Source: Papilionanthe hookeriana x Papilionanthe teres
Taxonomy: Eukaryota > Streptophyta > Magnoliopsida > Asparagales > Orchidaceae
NCBI GenBank assembly: GCA_022702705.1
Contig: CM040421.1
Span: 75,200,121-75,264,120, forward strand
Length of the DNA stretch: 64,000 nt
Reading direction: 5' to 3'
In this document: piece after piece, positions 21,114 to 33,500 of the stretch
Numbering within the stretch: the first letter of the stretch is position 1
How the letters are laid out: each line of letters begins with the position of its first letter
Translations under genes and position numbers: made by a program
Notes under the pieces: model-generated
The model's database searches: none
Seen by the model: the letters and a program-made list of their open reading frames with translations, nothing else
Told to the model about the DNA's origin: nothing

Positions 21114-24100
21114 TGTTGACCTCATTTTTGATGAGGTCTTCTCTTCCCTCTTTAGTGTTTAGGATCTAGCCTTAGGCTTTTCCTTTGACTATCCTAGAGG
21201 ACAAGAATTGGGACCAATCCTTTAGAAATTCAAGCCACTTCTTAACTCCCTGCAAACCCTATAAGCTTGATTGTAAACCCCCAAGTCACCGCCCCCGAGT
21301 CACTTGGAGGGTCGAGATCAAATGTGGAGATTTAAAGGACGAGTTCCCTATGGGACTCTTCGGCCTTAGGATTACCCCCGGTGACCCGGTCCGGTGAGGG
21401 CCGACTTACACATATACTACACTCTCACACACACATTCCAAATCCTAAAACTATTCATGCCTAGCTTGACCTCCCGACTCATGTAGGTAATTCATATGGA
21501 TGGACCTTAACCCCTAAGCCCCTAACTAAGAGGTTACGAACAACATAGATGAATGCCTCAAATGAGTCCTCTCATGGCTCATATAGGCTTAATATGACTT
21601 CATGGCTCAACCAAAGTGATTCCATTTCACTCATATTTGATCAATCTTCATTCTTCTAAAATTTCAATTTTCGACCCTGGGACCCTACACCTATCAAACC
21701 TACCAAAAGCCCTTAAAATTGCCTAAATCCTCCAAAATTTCCAAATCACCCAAAATTCCCCAAAATTAACCTTGAACATTTCATCACCAATCAAATTGAT
21801 CATCCATAGCCAAAAATACCAAAAATTCCAAAAGTATCCCCCAATACCCTCCAAATTACCAAAATGCCCCTCTTGACCCAAAAATAAAAAAATTTAGAAA
21901 AGTCCCAGAAAATTCCAAAAAATCCCAAATATTCTCAATTTCATTTTGTCCAACTACACAATGGGCCAATTTTGTCAATTTACCCCACTTTTACCAAAAC
22001 CCCCAATTTAGCCCATTCTTAACCCAAGTGAACCCAATGTCAAACCAAATCTACCCAATTGACCCCAATTTTGGTCCAATTCAATACTAAACTTCAAATT
22101 AATATCCACAATATCAATCTAGACTAAATCCAACTCCAATTTGATTAACATTTGAATCCAATTTCACTTTTGACCTTAAAGCTTAATTTGGACCCATGAC
22201 CCAAACTTAGCCCAAACCAAACTAATTCAACTCCAATTGGCCCCAAACCTTTTCTAAACCTTCCATAACATCCCCAAAAACAAAACACTAACATAAGTTG
22301 TCCAAAATTTGGACCCAAACCCCACTCAAATTCAACCCAAAACCAAAAAGCTCAATTTTGACCTAAACCCAAACCTAACCCAAATAAGCCTAAGTCCCAA
22401 AACCAAAACCCAACCATAGTTGAAACCTCTTTGAAACACTCCCATAAACATTTCCCAACATTAATTTTACATCAATTTCAACCCTAGCCCAACATTGGCC
22501 CAAATTAGCCCAATTTGACCTACATTAGCCCATTTACCAAATGAACCCAAATTCAACCCAATTCAATTCCAAACTACCTCAAATTTGCTTCAAATCATTC
22601 AAGACACATCCTTAAACTAAACTCAATATTTATTTGGCATGGCCCTTTGCAAAATTTTTCATCTAAAAGCCCATTGCTAAACAAAAAGGCCCACTCCCTT
22701 AAACCTTCCTAAAAGCCCATTTCCACCAAATTCAAAAGCCCAAATCAATCTAAAGCCCACATGACACTTTCCCTCATCACACATTCAATTTAAAATCATT
22801 CCTAAAGTCCTAATTTATCAATTAAACAATTCCAAATCAAGCCTCATAACAATTCCCATCAAAATACCAAAATTCACAAAATCTTTTTTTTATGAAATTG
22901 ACCAAATCTTTTCCTAAGCCATATGGAGCCATGAAGCCACATGTAAGCCATTGGAAAGCCATGAGAATCTCTAATATGTCAACCCTCCTTAAATGGAAAA
23001 AGGAGGAGGTCCTTTAAGCACCTCCTAAAAGTCATTAACCTTAAAAATGTTTCACCTTAACCCAAATTTAATCCAAATATATTTGGATAAGGACTTCTCC
23101 ATGCCAAGCCAGCTGATTCCTTTGACTCCCCACAACACCCAAAGCCACCTCGAAGGGTGAACCAAGCCCAAAAGGTAGACTTGACCAAATCAAGCCAAAA
23201 TTGGCCTTCCCCCATTCCATTTTAAATCAAGCTTTTGACACATGGCAAAGCTCAATTGCCTACACAAAACCCCAGCCCTGACCCACCTGAACCTGAGGGT
23301 GACCCATGCCTGCCGGCCAGCCGCCTGGATCGCCGGAAAACTCCATGGCCGAGACCTTGGGAGGAGCAAAATTTTGGAATTCCACCTTGCTGAGCTGCCT
23401 CACTCCAAATGGCCATTGCAATCGTTCTTCTCCTCACCAGAGCAGCTGATCCCAACCCTTAAACCCCCCTGGGAGGCCCTCCAACCTCTCCTATTTAAAC
23501 ACCCCCTCCTCTCGGCCAAGAGAGGTGCTGAACAAAATCTTACTGAAACCCTGCCAAAGTCATCCCAGACCACTCTCTACACATAGAGAACTTGATCCCC
23601 ACTGAAATCCCCCTACCATTTCCTCTCTGTGAGCTCAATTTCAGAGTTGAAATCCAAGCCCAAAACCAGGACACTTCACCACAGTGAGTCAATCCTCAAA
23701 TTGATTGACTCTACACCTTCACCGTACCAAGAGGAGAAGTTTCCCAGCAAAAGCCCCCTCACCAGAGCCAGCCATTGCTTCCGACCTCCAAGCTTTGTGA
23801 TCGGCTGTGGTCACTTTTGTACCTAGGCAATTCACCAAGCCAAGGGACTTCATCTGGAGCTTTCTTGGACCCAATCGAACGTGACACAACTCTCAGATCG
23901 AAGCTTCACTTCTCTGAGCAAAGGTATGGACTCACTCTTCCTCCCGAGCTTCCAGATATTCTCCATTTAGTTTGAGTCAATTTCAATGCATGTTTACCAT
24001 ATGGATGTGTTCGTCTCTTCAAGACGAATCCATAGAGCATAAGAACACAAAAATCCGTTGAGAATCGAGTGAGAAATTAGGGTTAGAATGTCGACGGTCA

Positions 24101-27100
24101 CAGGTTCACACCAGTCGTAGACGATGACTGGGAGCCGTTGGATCGCGCGTGTATCGGACGGCTGGCTCGGATCGCGTCGGATCAGAAGATGTTACGTGAA
24201 AGGCGGGTCCCGGGACGGCTGACTCAGATGGCGGCGCCCAATCACAGCGCAACACGCACCCCTTCGGAGCTGCCGAGGTTGACGCGGCGCGGCGTGGATA
24301 AGTAGGAAAATAGGCTATTTTTCTATTTATTTAATTACCAGAACTTCAAAAATTCATAACTCTGTGTAGAAAAATGCTAAAAATAAAATAAAAATACCCT
24401 CTTGCTCAATGAACAGAGGAGAATAATGTGGAAAAGAAATCAAGTAATTTCATTAAGTATTTCATTTTTAATAATTTATTTACTCTCTGCATTGTTTTAA
24501 TTCTCCATTTACATAGGCAATTCATCATGGCATGAGACCATAGGGCTTTTGAAGCCTCTGAACTTGGGAACATTCACTGAATTTTCCAAGGTTAGAGGCC
24601 ATCCCTATGAGAAGTTATTGATTTTCCAAGTTCATGTTACTATTTTGAGTATTTTAGTTCCAATAATTAGCATTTTGAGAAATAAATTCTAGGAAAATTT
24701 GGTGATGTTTCTTGTGACCAGAGGGACCTAGGAAAAATAAGTTTTGAGATAATTCACTTGAAACAACCCTAATTGGTCTAAATACCCAAAATTGAACTTT
24801 AATTAATTAGGGTTAATCACACATCAAATTAACTTAAAAACAATTCTCCACTGTCCTCTAGGGATAGGAAAACACCACATAAAAATTGGAAACCAATTGG
24901 ACTTGATTAACCCCACCAAATGGGTTGATTAAGCCTCTTAAGCAAAGATGGGTAAAATTAAACTTTAAAAATTCATAACTCACAAAATACCTTTCAAAAA
25001 TTCACAAAATTGGTTTTCGAGCTTCTCTGATATCAGAGGAACTTAGGAAAATTAAAATTATAAATTTCTAAAAAAGTTGATTTTTATCATTATTTTAATA
25101 TTTTTAATAATTAAAAAATAATAAAAATCATAAAAATATTAAAAATCACCACATTTTTAATTCTAATCATTTAGGAACAAACCAAATATTTTTCTTAAGT
25201 CCCTAGGGTAACATATTGAATTTTAAAGGCTTAATGTAATTTTTAATATTAAAAAAATGTATTTTTCAACCTTTTCACTAAAATAATTCTAATAAATCAA
25301 AGAAAAATCAAAAAAATATAAAATTTATTTCTGTGAACTCCCTGAGGTTATAGAGATTTAAAAAAAATATAAAATCCATTTTTAATCTTTAATTTTATTT
25401 TAAAATTAATTAATGCTCCAAAACTCAAATCAATTCTAATAAATAAAATATAATTCAAAAAATCACCAAAATTGGTCCAAATGGTCCTCTAGTCATTAGG
25501 ATTTTCCCATAATTTTGTTAAGGATAGAAACATTTCCTTGGTCATGTTATTGAATTTTCCTTAAAAACCCCTATTTTCCATTAAAAATAATTACATAAAC
25601 AAATTAAATGCAGAAAAATCACATTTTCTCCTCTCATGTCTTAATTGACATGTGAGTGAGGTTACATAAAAATTTTAAGTTCATTTGAGCTTAATTTAGT
25701 GAGTTATAGAATTATTAAGCTTGAAGGGCAAAATGGTAATTAAAATTTTCAACCTTTAATTAAAATTTTAGGATTAATCAAAAAGGGAGGGTAAAATATT
25801 TGATTTTAAACTGATTTTTGGATGATTGAAACTTAAATGATTGAAGGGTAGAAACCTATCAACCATTTCAAATATAATTAAAATAAAACTTTAATTAATT
25901 AATTAATTGAAATTTTGGAAGAATAATAAAAATAGGAATTATTAAAGTAGGGATATTATTTAAGAGGATATTTATTCTTTAATTTAAAAATCCCTAAATA
26001 AATCACTTCAATAATACCTAAGTCTTAATTAAAAGAAAATTTAAAGAATAATCTCAACTAAATTAAAATTGAAATTAAATTAAAATCAAATTAAATTAAA
26101 TTAAAAGAAAAATAACTTGAGATCAAATTAAGTTAAATTAAACTAAATTAAAATAAAATTAAATTAAAATTAAACTAAATTAAATTTAAATTTAAATTAA
26201 ATTAAAATTAAAATTAAATTAAATTAAAATTAAATTAAATTAAAATTAAATTAAAATTAAATTTAAATTGAAATTAAATTAAATTAAAATTAAATTAAGT
26301 TAAATTAAATTAAATTAAATCAAAGTTAAATTAAGTTGAATTAAATTAAATTAAAATCATTTAATAACAAACCTAAATGAAATCATTAAGAATTAAATCT
26401 AAAATAACTTGAACACTATTCCAAACTTAAACTAATTTCCTATAATTAAGTCAAAATTAAAATTAAATCATTAAGTTTAAATCATTAAAATACTTAATGA
26501 GTTGATTTTCCCTTTTAAAGCTCTTGTTATTATAAATCTTAAATGAGGTATCAAGTGAAGTGTTACCTCACTTATAGGATATTCAAATGTCCTAGTTCAC
26601 TGAGCAAAAGAATAAAACTTAAACTCCCGGATGACTAGTTCACTTGTATAATTAAATTCTCTTGAACTTAAAACAATCATAGAGGTATTGAAAAGATGTT
26701 TAAGACTCGTCTTAAGCACTTCCTCAATATGATAGGATGTTTATAAGAACAACTGAATTTAATTTTTATTTGTTGAAGAAAATTATCCTTAAACCAAAAT
26801 ACAAGAACCTAGACGTCATAGGAGATGACTAGCTATAGGATTAGGACTTTGGTAGACAACCAAAACCTTTCCCTTAGCTTTACCTAGGTACTTGTTGAAA
26901 TATTTAAATGCCTTAACATGTGTTTTAAGTGCAGCTTGGGATGACGGGAATACCCTCCAGGTACGCTTTTATTTTATTGCAATTTACTTTATTGCAAATG
27001 CACTTTACTTTTCTTGCATGATAAACAATCGTTGTATGAAAACCAAAACCTTTAGGATAGTCCCCGAACCGAAACCAAAACAAAATTAAAAGTCATTACA

Positions 27101-28504
27101 AGATAAAAATTACCGCCACAACATTTCAAAATATAAAACAACTCAAAATTTAATCACAAACATAACAACCAAAACCACAATTGCAACTAAATTAAAACGT
27201 CTCGTTGAATGATCGGGAATACCTCGGATGATGTAACCCACGTGTTGCTAACGGGATTTCCCAAGGTCTAAATGAAAGTGTGGAACTCATTCAAGTTGAG
27301 TTTAGCAAATTCATTTGGACTAAGTGAATTCAATGAAAATAACGATGCCGAGATGACTGAACCGTGGGATCTTAATCGCTTCCGTTTAAACAACTTTAAG
27401 ATTTATTTTAATTAAAATATGAAAAACACTTGGATTTTAAGATTTTCTCTAAACCAAAACACTTCTCTCATCTCCTGATTTATGACTTCTAAAACTAAAC
27501 CTCTGCAACAACAAGGAGCTTGGAGCATGGTGGGCAGCTCGGCCATCGTCATCAGCAAAACTTGGATCTACATCAACTTAACATTCCTAGAATTTAAACA
27601 ACAAAGCCATAGGATTTCGAGGTAGTTTGCTTAGTGCAACATAAATCCTCAACTCTTCGTTAGGCATTTGCATGATCATGTTATGTAAATTAAGCTCTAA
27701 CCGGTCTTAGGACTCCGAGGTAGTCGTTCGGTACGACATAAACCCTCACATCTTCTAGGCTGATTGTATGATTATGTCATATGAATATAAGTGCTAATTA
27801 ACTAAAATTGGCAAGATTGAAATATCAGATAACATTAGGATTTTCTCAAATCTAAGCCAAACAATAGGATAGTAGGGAAGTTGCCAAGATTCCTCTTGAT
27901 CCTCAGCTTCTCCTACTTCTCTTCCTTTGGATTCTCAAAATAAATTGTTCCAAATTTTGAGTCATTCCCAATTGAATTTCCAAAATCCAATCCTTTGAAA
28001 ACCTTAAACTTTGAAAGCCTTGAGAGCAAAACCACTGATCATTATCGAGAGTTTTCTTAAGTGATTCCCGTCACTTAGAATGTAATTAACTATAGGGGCT
28101 TGCCCTTATAGGGAACTTTAAGAACCCGTGGTAATATAAACCCCGCTTAATTCATTTATATTAAGCGAGGGAACTTGTCGGCTTATAAAATTGGTTCGCG
28201 GACCAAACGGATGTCACAAATCTTTTAGTTTATTTATTCGAGCCCCATCATCAAGCAAGGTGTGTCTATTCTTCGGAATAAATACACGGTTTGTGGTGCG
28301 GTGCTCGTTTATATAAACTATTTGGGATGTGAGATCGGTTTGATTTCATATCTTAAAATTTTCAAACTTAAAATTATTTTTAAAATCAAATACTACTTTC
28401 TAAATTATATATATATATTTAAATTAAATTTAAAATTTAAAATTCGCCGACAACTTTTGTAGGCGTCCCCTTTGCAAAACACACAACCTAAAAATATGCC
28501 GACA
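21114..28504 (+). mobile_element. Solo LTR F, Tat/Ogre-like, 7391 bp, TSD ttagg
   Basis: A complete LTR from TGTTGACC to GCCGACA, bounded by a perfect 5-bp target duplication, ttagg (21109-21113 and 28505-28509). No internal sequence is present, so it is a solo LTR. It lies in the U3 of element A's LTR in opposite orientation; the flanks rejoin at the caactacacc...caatttgtcaattta section of the family. TATA-like box 23492-23499, short hairpin 24010-24028, CpG block 24080-24300, pentanucleotide array 26052-26352, mini-exon candidate 26935-26960, U5 hairpin 28090-28111. Frames inside it are short and not conserved between copies. Confidence 0.95.
26052..26352 (+). repeat. AAATT-type array in solo LTR F
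   Basis: Irregular aaatt/aaaatt units over about 300 bp at the position equivalent to the array in E. It is more interrupted than in E, with aaaatt hexamers mixed in. Confidence 0.85.
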
Positions 28505-29361
28505 TTAGGTTATGGTGTAGTTGAACAAAACTAAATTAGGAATATTTGGGATTTTATGGATTTTTTTGGGAACTTTAGGCTAAAAGAGTATTTTAGAGTA
28601 TTTGGAGGTTATTTAGAGGGTATTGGGGTATTTTGGTAGATTTAAAAGGTGGGAATTGTTTCAAAATGATTCTTATGAATTTTAGGAATTTTGGGTAATT
28701 TTTAGGAATTTTTGGATGATTTGGTAGTTGTGGGGGCAATTTAGGTAATTTTGGATAGGTTTAGAAGACCCAATGTCAAAACCAGAAATATAGGCAAAAT
28801 GAATGGGATTTCAGATAAGGAAGAAATGGATCATTTTAGTGGGGTCAAGGTTGAGTAAAAATTGATTTGAAATGGAATTAGGGTTTGGAAGCATGAGCCA
28901 TGGACTTAGCCAAGTCCAACCACTTTGGGACCAAGTCAAGCCAAATGGTAACCACTTTATGATCCTTCACATATTGACCTTAGCCATCTTAATAAAAAAT
29001 TAGTGGCTTGGGTTCAACAATGTGAGTTTCATAAAGTGTAGAAGTCAAGGTTTCAAGGTTTAGGTTAAGTGGCTTAGGGATGTGTGTCTGCAAGAGAAGC
29101 CCAAGTCACCCAAGGTCACCCTAAGTCCAAACAATCCTATAGGAACTCACTATTGGTTGCCCATATGGTGGTTTTAACCTTCCAAGGTGATTTAGAGGTT
29201 TGCAACCATCCAAGTGGGGTCCCAAGAGGAGTCAAGAAGTAGGTGAATTGCTAAAGGGTGGATCCCAATTCTAGTCCTCTAGGATAGTCAAGGAGAAGTC
29301 CTATGGCTAGATCCTAAGCACTAAGAGAAAAGAAAAGACCTCACTAAAAATGAGGTCAACA
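28505..29361 (-). repeat. 5' LTR of element A, segment 3 (U3 start)
   Basis: The first 857 bp of A's LTR, read on the minus strand. It begins at 29361 with TGTTGACCTCA and carries the near-terminal palindrome arms GACCTCA/TGAGGTC. The reverse complement aligns with 10762-11600 and 21114-21960. The first bases 28505-28509 (ttagg) are the right target duplication of F. Confidence 0.9.
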
Positions 29362-29622
29362 GTGTTATTGTAGACTAGAATTTCTCTTGAAAGCTGTCGT
29401 GATTAACCTCGATCTCCGTGGGATCGATTTTCGAGGCTTAATCAGAAAGCCATATATTACTTTATAACGATACGTATACTTGCATAAAATCCCTACTATT
29501 TAAAGGCGTAATTGAAATCTTACTTTGGTTTGGAGTCATGTTTTTGACACCCTTGTAAAAGAAAAAAATTAAACAAGAAAATTAAAGGATTAAACTCTTA
29601 TATATTGTAATCAGGGATCACA
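29362..29622 (+). repeat. 5' LTR of element B, last 261 bp
   Basis: Matches the end of B's 3' LTR (61859-62121) nearly base for base, including tgtagactaraatttctcttgaaa and the terminal gtaatcagggatcaca. The missing first 1.5 kb should lie on the far side of element A, outside the window. Confidence 0.9.
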
Positions 29623-29626
29623 TTTT

Positions 29627-29644
29627 TGGCGCCATTGTCGGGGA
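29627..29644 (+). other. Primer binding site, tRNA-Asp type, element B
   Basis: TGGCGCCATTGTCGGGGA four bases after the LTR end. Complementary to the 3' end of plant tRNA-Asp (...CCCCGGCAACGGCGCCA, from general knowledge) with two mismatches, both C-to-T or G-to-A transitions. Confidence 0.85.
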
Positions 29645-29870
29645 TTGCAATGATTGATCTTGATTTTTAGAAGGATTTTAGTTGAAGTATTTTGTCTCAA
29701 ACTTAGAAAATTGTAGTGTCATAAAAACTGTTTTGTGTGAAAGATGTTTTTTTGTGTGAAAATGTGTTGTAAAGATACTATTTGTGTAAAAAAAAGTGTT
29801 TGTGAAAATTTTTTCTTGTGTTGAATATATTTTTTGTTTGATTATTAATGTATTGTATTTTGCATTATGT

Positions 29871-30596
29871 ATGCGAACTAAAGGATATGCAGGACATGTG
29901 CCTAATGATCCTGAGTTAGAAAAAGAGAAAAAAAATCAAAAAACAAAAAGGACATAAAAAACTAGAAATGGAAATGAAAAACATTCAAAAAAATAACTTT
30001 GAAAATCATCATAAATCATTGACGGATTATGTAAATTATACGATAGGTGAAATTCACTCAAGTATACAAATCTTTGTCATAAAAGCTGACTCATTTGAAC
30101 TAAATCTAGAGATGATCCAACTAGTGTAGAACAACCAGTTTGGGGGAACTCCTTCGGAAGATCCTTATTTACACTTCTCATGTTTTATAGAACTTTGTGC
30201 TATATTTCGTTATAACGGCATGTCAGACGATGCTGTTAGACTAAGGCTTTTTCCTTTATCACTAAGGCATAAGGCTAAAAATGTGGTTATACTCATTAGC
30301 ACCTGGTTCTATTAAAAATTAGGAGGTGTTAACTCAAAAATTTCTAGCTAAGTATTTTCCACCTTCAAGGACTACTAAACATAGAAATGATATTATTTCA
30401 TTTTGTCAGTATGAAGGGGAATCAATATACGAAGCTTGAGAAAGATTTAAAGAACTCCTATAAAATTGTCCACACCATGCTTTGCCCAACTTGTTAATCA
30501 TTCAAACTTTTTTCAATGGGTTAGTAGGATCCCTTAGGTCTATAATTGACGCTGCTGCTAGTGGATCATTAATGTCAAAACTGTTTGATGAAGCGT
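29871..30596 (+). pseudogene. Gag of element B, N-terminal part, decayed
   Basis: An ATG at 29871 opens MRTKGYAGHVPNDPELEKEK, which stops within 30 codons. Further on, shifting frames give FELNLEMIQLV, FGGTPSEDPYLHF, LCAIFRYNGMSDDAVRLRLF and SLRHKAK, the conserved capsid segment of Athila gag, then remnants of the WERFKELL-type region (30430-30460) and a DAAASGSLM-like segment near 30550. At least five stops or frameshifts are present. Element C interrupts it at 30596; the reading resumes at 49126. Confidence 0.85.
30592..30596. repeat. Left target-site duplication of element C (agcgt)
   Basis: agcgt precedes C's 5' LTR and recurs at 49121-49125 after its 3' LTR, proving that 30597-49120 is one integrated unit. 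Confidence 0.95.
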
Positions 30597-33500
30597 TGTT
30601 GACCTCACTTTTGGTCGAGGTCTAGTTTCTTTATAGATTTCCTAGGATATAGTCATAGGACTTCCTGGTGACTTTTCTTAAAGGACTAGAAATGGAACCC
30701 GCCACATAGAAATTCCACATGATTGCTTCCTTCACTTTGAATTTTCATATGCTCAAGGCCTAACCTCAAGGTTTGGGTGGAAGAGACCGAGCATACGGAA
30801 AGTTCCAAGTGAAATCCCTATAGGTGACTAAAGCCTTAGGATTAGCCCTTGGGAGCCCGTATCAAACACTTACACTTTCACACTTACACTTTCAGATTTA
30901 CATTTACACCGACATTCACATTTACACATTATTTTGAATTGAATACATTTCACTTCGATCTTCAGACTCTTTGGAAACTCATGTGTGTGGTACCACTAGC
31001 CTTAAGCCTACGGCTAAAAGAGGTGAAATCACCACATAGAGGACCAAAGGAAGCTTTCCTTAGCCCGTTGACCATTCAGAATCATTCCATTCTTCATGGT
31101 CTGACGATACTTTGTTTTTCCTAAATTTTCATTTTTACCCCGAAATTACCAGTTTGCCTCTGAAAAGGGACCGAAAAACCCAAAACTCCATAGAGCCACC
31201 TGGTGTTCCCAGAAATTGTTCCGGAGTGTTCCTCTCATCAAATGATGAAGTTTGACTGTAAACATGCCATACTTTTGAGCTACCAGTGGACCTCCCGCGG
31301 CTTAAATAGCTGCAACTTAAATGACATTCCGGGCCCCGCAAAACCCTCCACAGTGGTCAGAAACGCTCCTGGACACTGTCATTCAATTCCAAATTTCATT
31401 TTACACTGCCTCATACCGTTATTTTGACATTTCAGACACTTTCCCAAAATGACCCCAAAATGACCCCAAAATGACCAAAACACCCCTACGGGCACGGATG
31501 ACCTCGGATTTCGAAACGGACTTCGCTGTTGCGCTCAAAACATCGAAAATAGTAGGAATCGATAAAAAATTTGCCATGTTTTGATAAACGACAAATTCGG
31601 CTCGAAATCGGCACAATTTTCACTTAAAATTACATTTTTGCCACCCAAAATTTAACCTAAATCCCTAACTCAAGCCCTAGCCGACCCCCTCCTTCCCTAT
31701 TTCGCGATTTTGCCCAGGCCGAGCCCCCCCCTTTGTCGCGATTCCTCCCTGGCCGAACCTCCTCGTGGCCGCACCTGTCCCTCTCTTGCGCAAGGATGGC
31801 GTGGCTCCTCCTCTTCCAGATAAGTGCTGCCATGAAAGGGAATCTCTGGCTCCAACTCCTCTCCATGGCAGCGCCCTATCACTTCTCCATGGATGGTCAC
31901 TTCTCCTTTTGCTTTTCTATCATCTCATTTCACTTCTACGGAGGATTTTGGGCTACACTTACCTGGTACCCATGGGGAGTTTGGGAGCACCTTCTTCCTC
32001 CTCCCCTGACTTTAAATCAACCTTCTTTTCGCCATTTTAGGGGTTGGCCGAAAATTGAAGATTGGGAGAAGAGGAGGTGCTGCCCAAAGGTGTTCTAAAC
32101 TTGTTTCTAGCCTTGCTTTGGTGTCTTACTTCAAGTGGTAACCCCCTTAACTCCTTAATTTCTTTGGTTCTTTTACTTTGAATGTTGGGATTGATTTATC
32201 TTGTGGCTTAATTGGTTGGTTTGGCAAGCCCTCCTTTTCTCCTCTTCATTTTTCAAGTTTCATTTTTATAAAATAAAAAAATAAATAAAGTTTGTGCATC
32301 AAATATCTAAAGCTTTTCCTATCCCATGTGCAAGACTATTCCTACAAGCAAAAGGTTTTAATTTGTGCCTATGTTCAATGTCACTTTTTCATGCCAAGTA
32401 TCTAATTTTGGGCCTATGCTTCAAGTCGTTTTGCGTGGTTAAAGTTTGGGGCTTATGATTAGGTCTTAGAGCATTTCTTACATAGCAAAGTTTTAGACTT
32501 ATGCTTAAGTTTTCAAAGTGCTTTACATGAAAAAAAGCTTGGGATTTCTATGGCTCGGTGCCCTTTTACTTGAAAGTTTGGTGATATCTTATACATGTTG
32601 GAGAATGCCTATGGCGTGATACACTTACTAAGAAGAGATTACTTTTTTTCCCTCTTGTCATTTGAGATATTTTGGTTTTATGGCTTTACATTTTGAAAGC
32701 ATGAAAACACTTGTGTATTTAGTGCAATTTTCGGATTTAGGGATGTTCACACATGGAACTTTCAAGTTGGAGCACATATGCACTTGTTTATCACTCATTT
32801 CAACACGTATTCACACACACAACATCAAAGTTGGTATTTTGCACTCATTTGCACTCATTTCATGTATTTAAAGTGTTTTGCATTGGTTGGGATGCATATG
32901 AAATAATTTGGTGAAATAGTTACAATTTTCGGATTTGGAAATGTACACAAATACAACTTCCAAATTTGAAACCATATGGGCTTGTTTCTCACTTCCCCCA
33001 AAATGTATTCATATATGCATCACCTAAGCTTTAAATTCACACACATTCCACCTCATTTCATACATCTAAAGTCCTTTCCATTGGTTGGAATACACGTGAA
33101 AAAAATAGTTTAAAAAAAATTTGTAATATTCGGATTTGGACTTACCCCTACAAAAAGAAGCTCAAATGTGAAGTTATAAATGCTCTTATCCTATTCATTT
33201 CAATGGTTATTCATGTATATAATATCAAAGGTGTAATTCCATACAAGTTCCACCCCATTCCCTACATAAAAGGTGATGATTTCTCATGTAGAAATTCCAA
33301 AGCTCCTTACATGACCCCTACACTTAACACATACTTCACTCACATATCACTCCCATACACTTAACATTTTAATTCCATATCATCCCTACATGTCATCCAC
33401 ATTAAATTTAACCCTCATACACAATTTTGGGAGTGATTTTCATCATTCCTACACTTGCCAAAACAAAAAAATCTAAACTCACTTTTTGCCCCGGAATTGA

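Larger units (their letters stand above)
1..29361 (-). mobile_element. Element A: Tat/Ogre-like Ty3/gypsy LTR retrotransposon, partial, host to two nested solo LTRs
   Basis: A minus-strand element whose 5' end is at 29361 and whose 3' part lies beyond base 1. In element order it has a 5' LTR (29361 down to 7592, interrupted), a tRNA-Arg primer site (7570-7586), a leader, ORF1, gag, protease, RT, RNase H and a second RNase H reaching the window edge. The second RNase H, the extra ORF before gag and the tRNA-Arg primer are established marks of the Tat/Ogre lineage. Its 5' LTR without insertions totals about 6.9 kb. It sits inside the 5' LTR of element B: the bases right of 29361 continue as B's LTR and match B's 3' LTR from 61859. 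The expected target duplication is gtgtt (29362-29366); its partner and A's integrase and 3' LTR should lie left of the window. Many stops and frameshifts show an old, inactive copy. Confidence 0.9.

Noticed and set aside
28262..28462. A short frame with strings of Ile, Lys and Phe at the end of LTR F, also near 56972
   Set aside because: It comes from AT-rich U5 text shared by all family LTRs; it has no motif and stops differ among copies.
31733..32098. A 121-residue frame that also exists at 43660-43962, looking like a conserved protein
   Set aside because: The two are the same position in the two LTRs of element C, so they agree because they are copies. There is no codon-level constraint to see, and the reverse strand is equally open.
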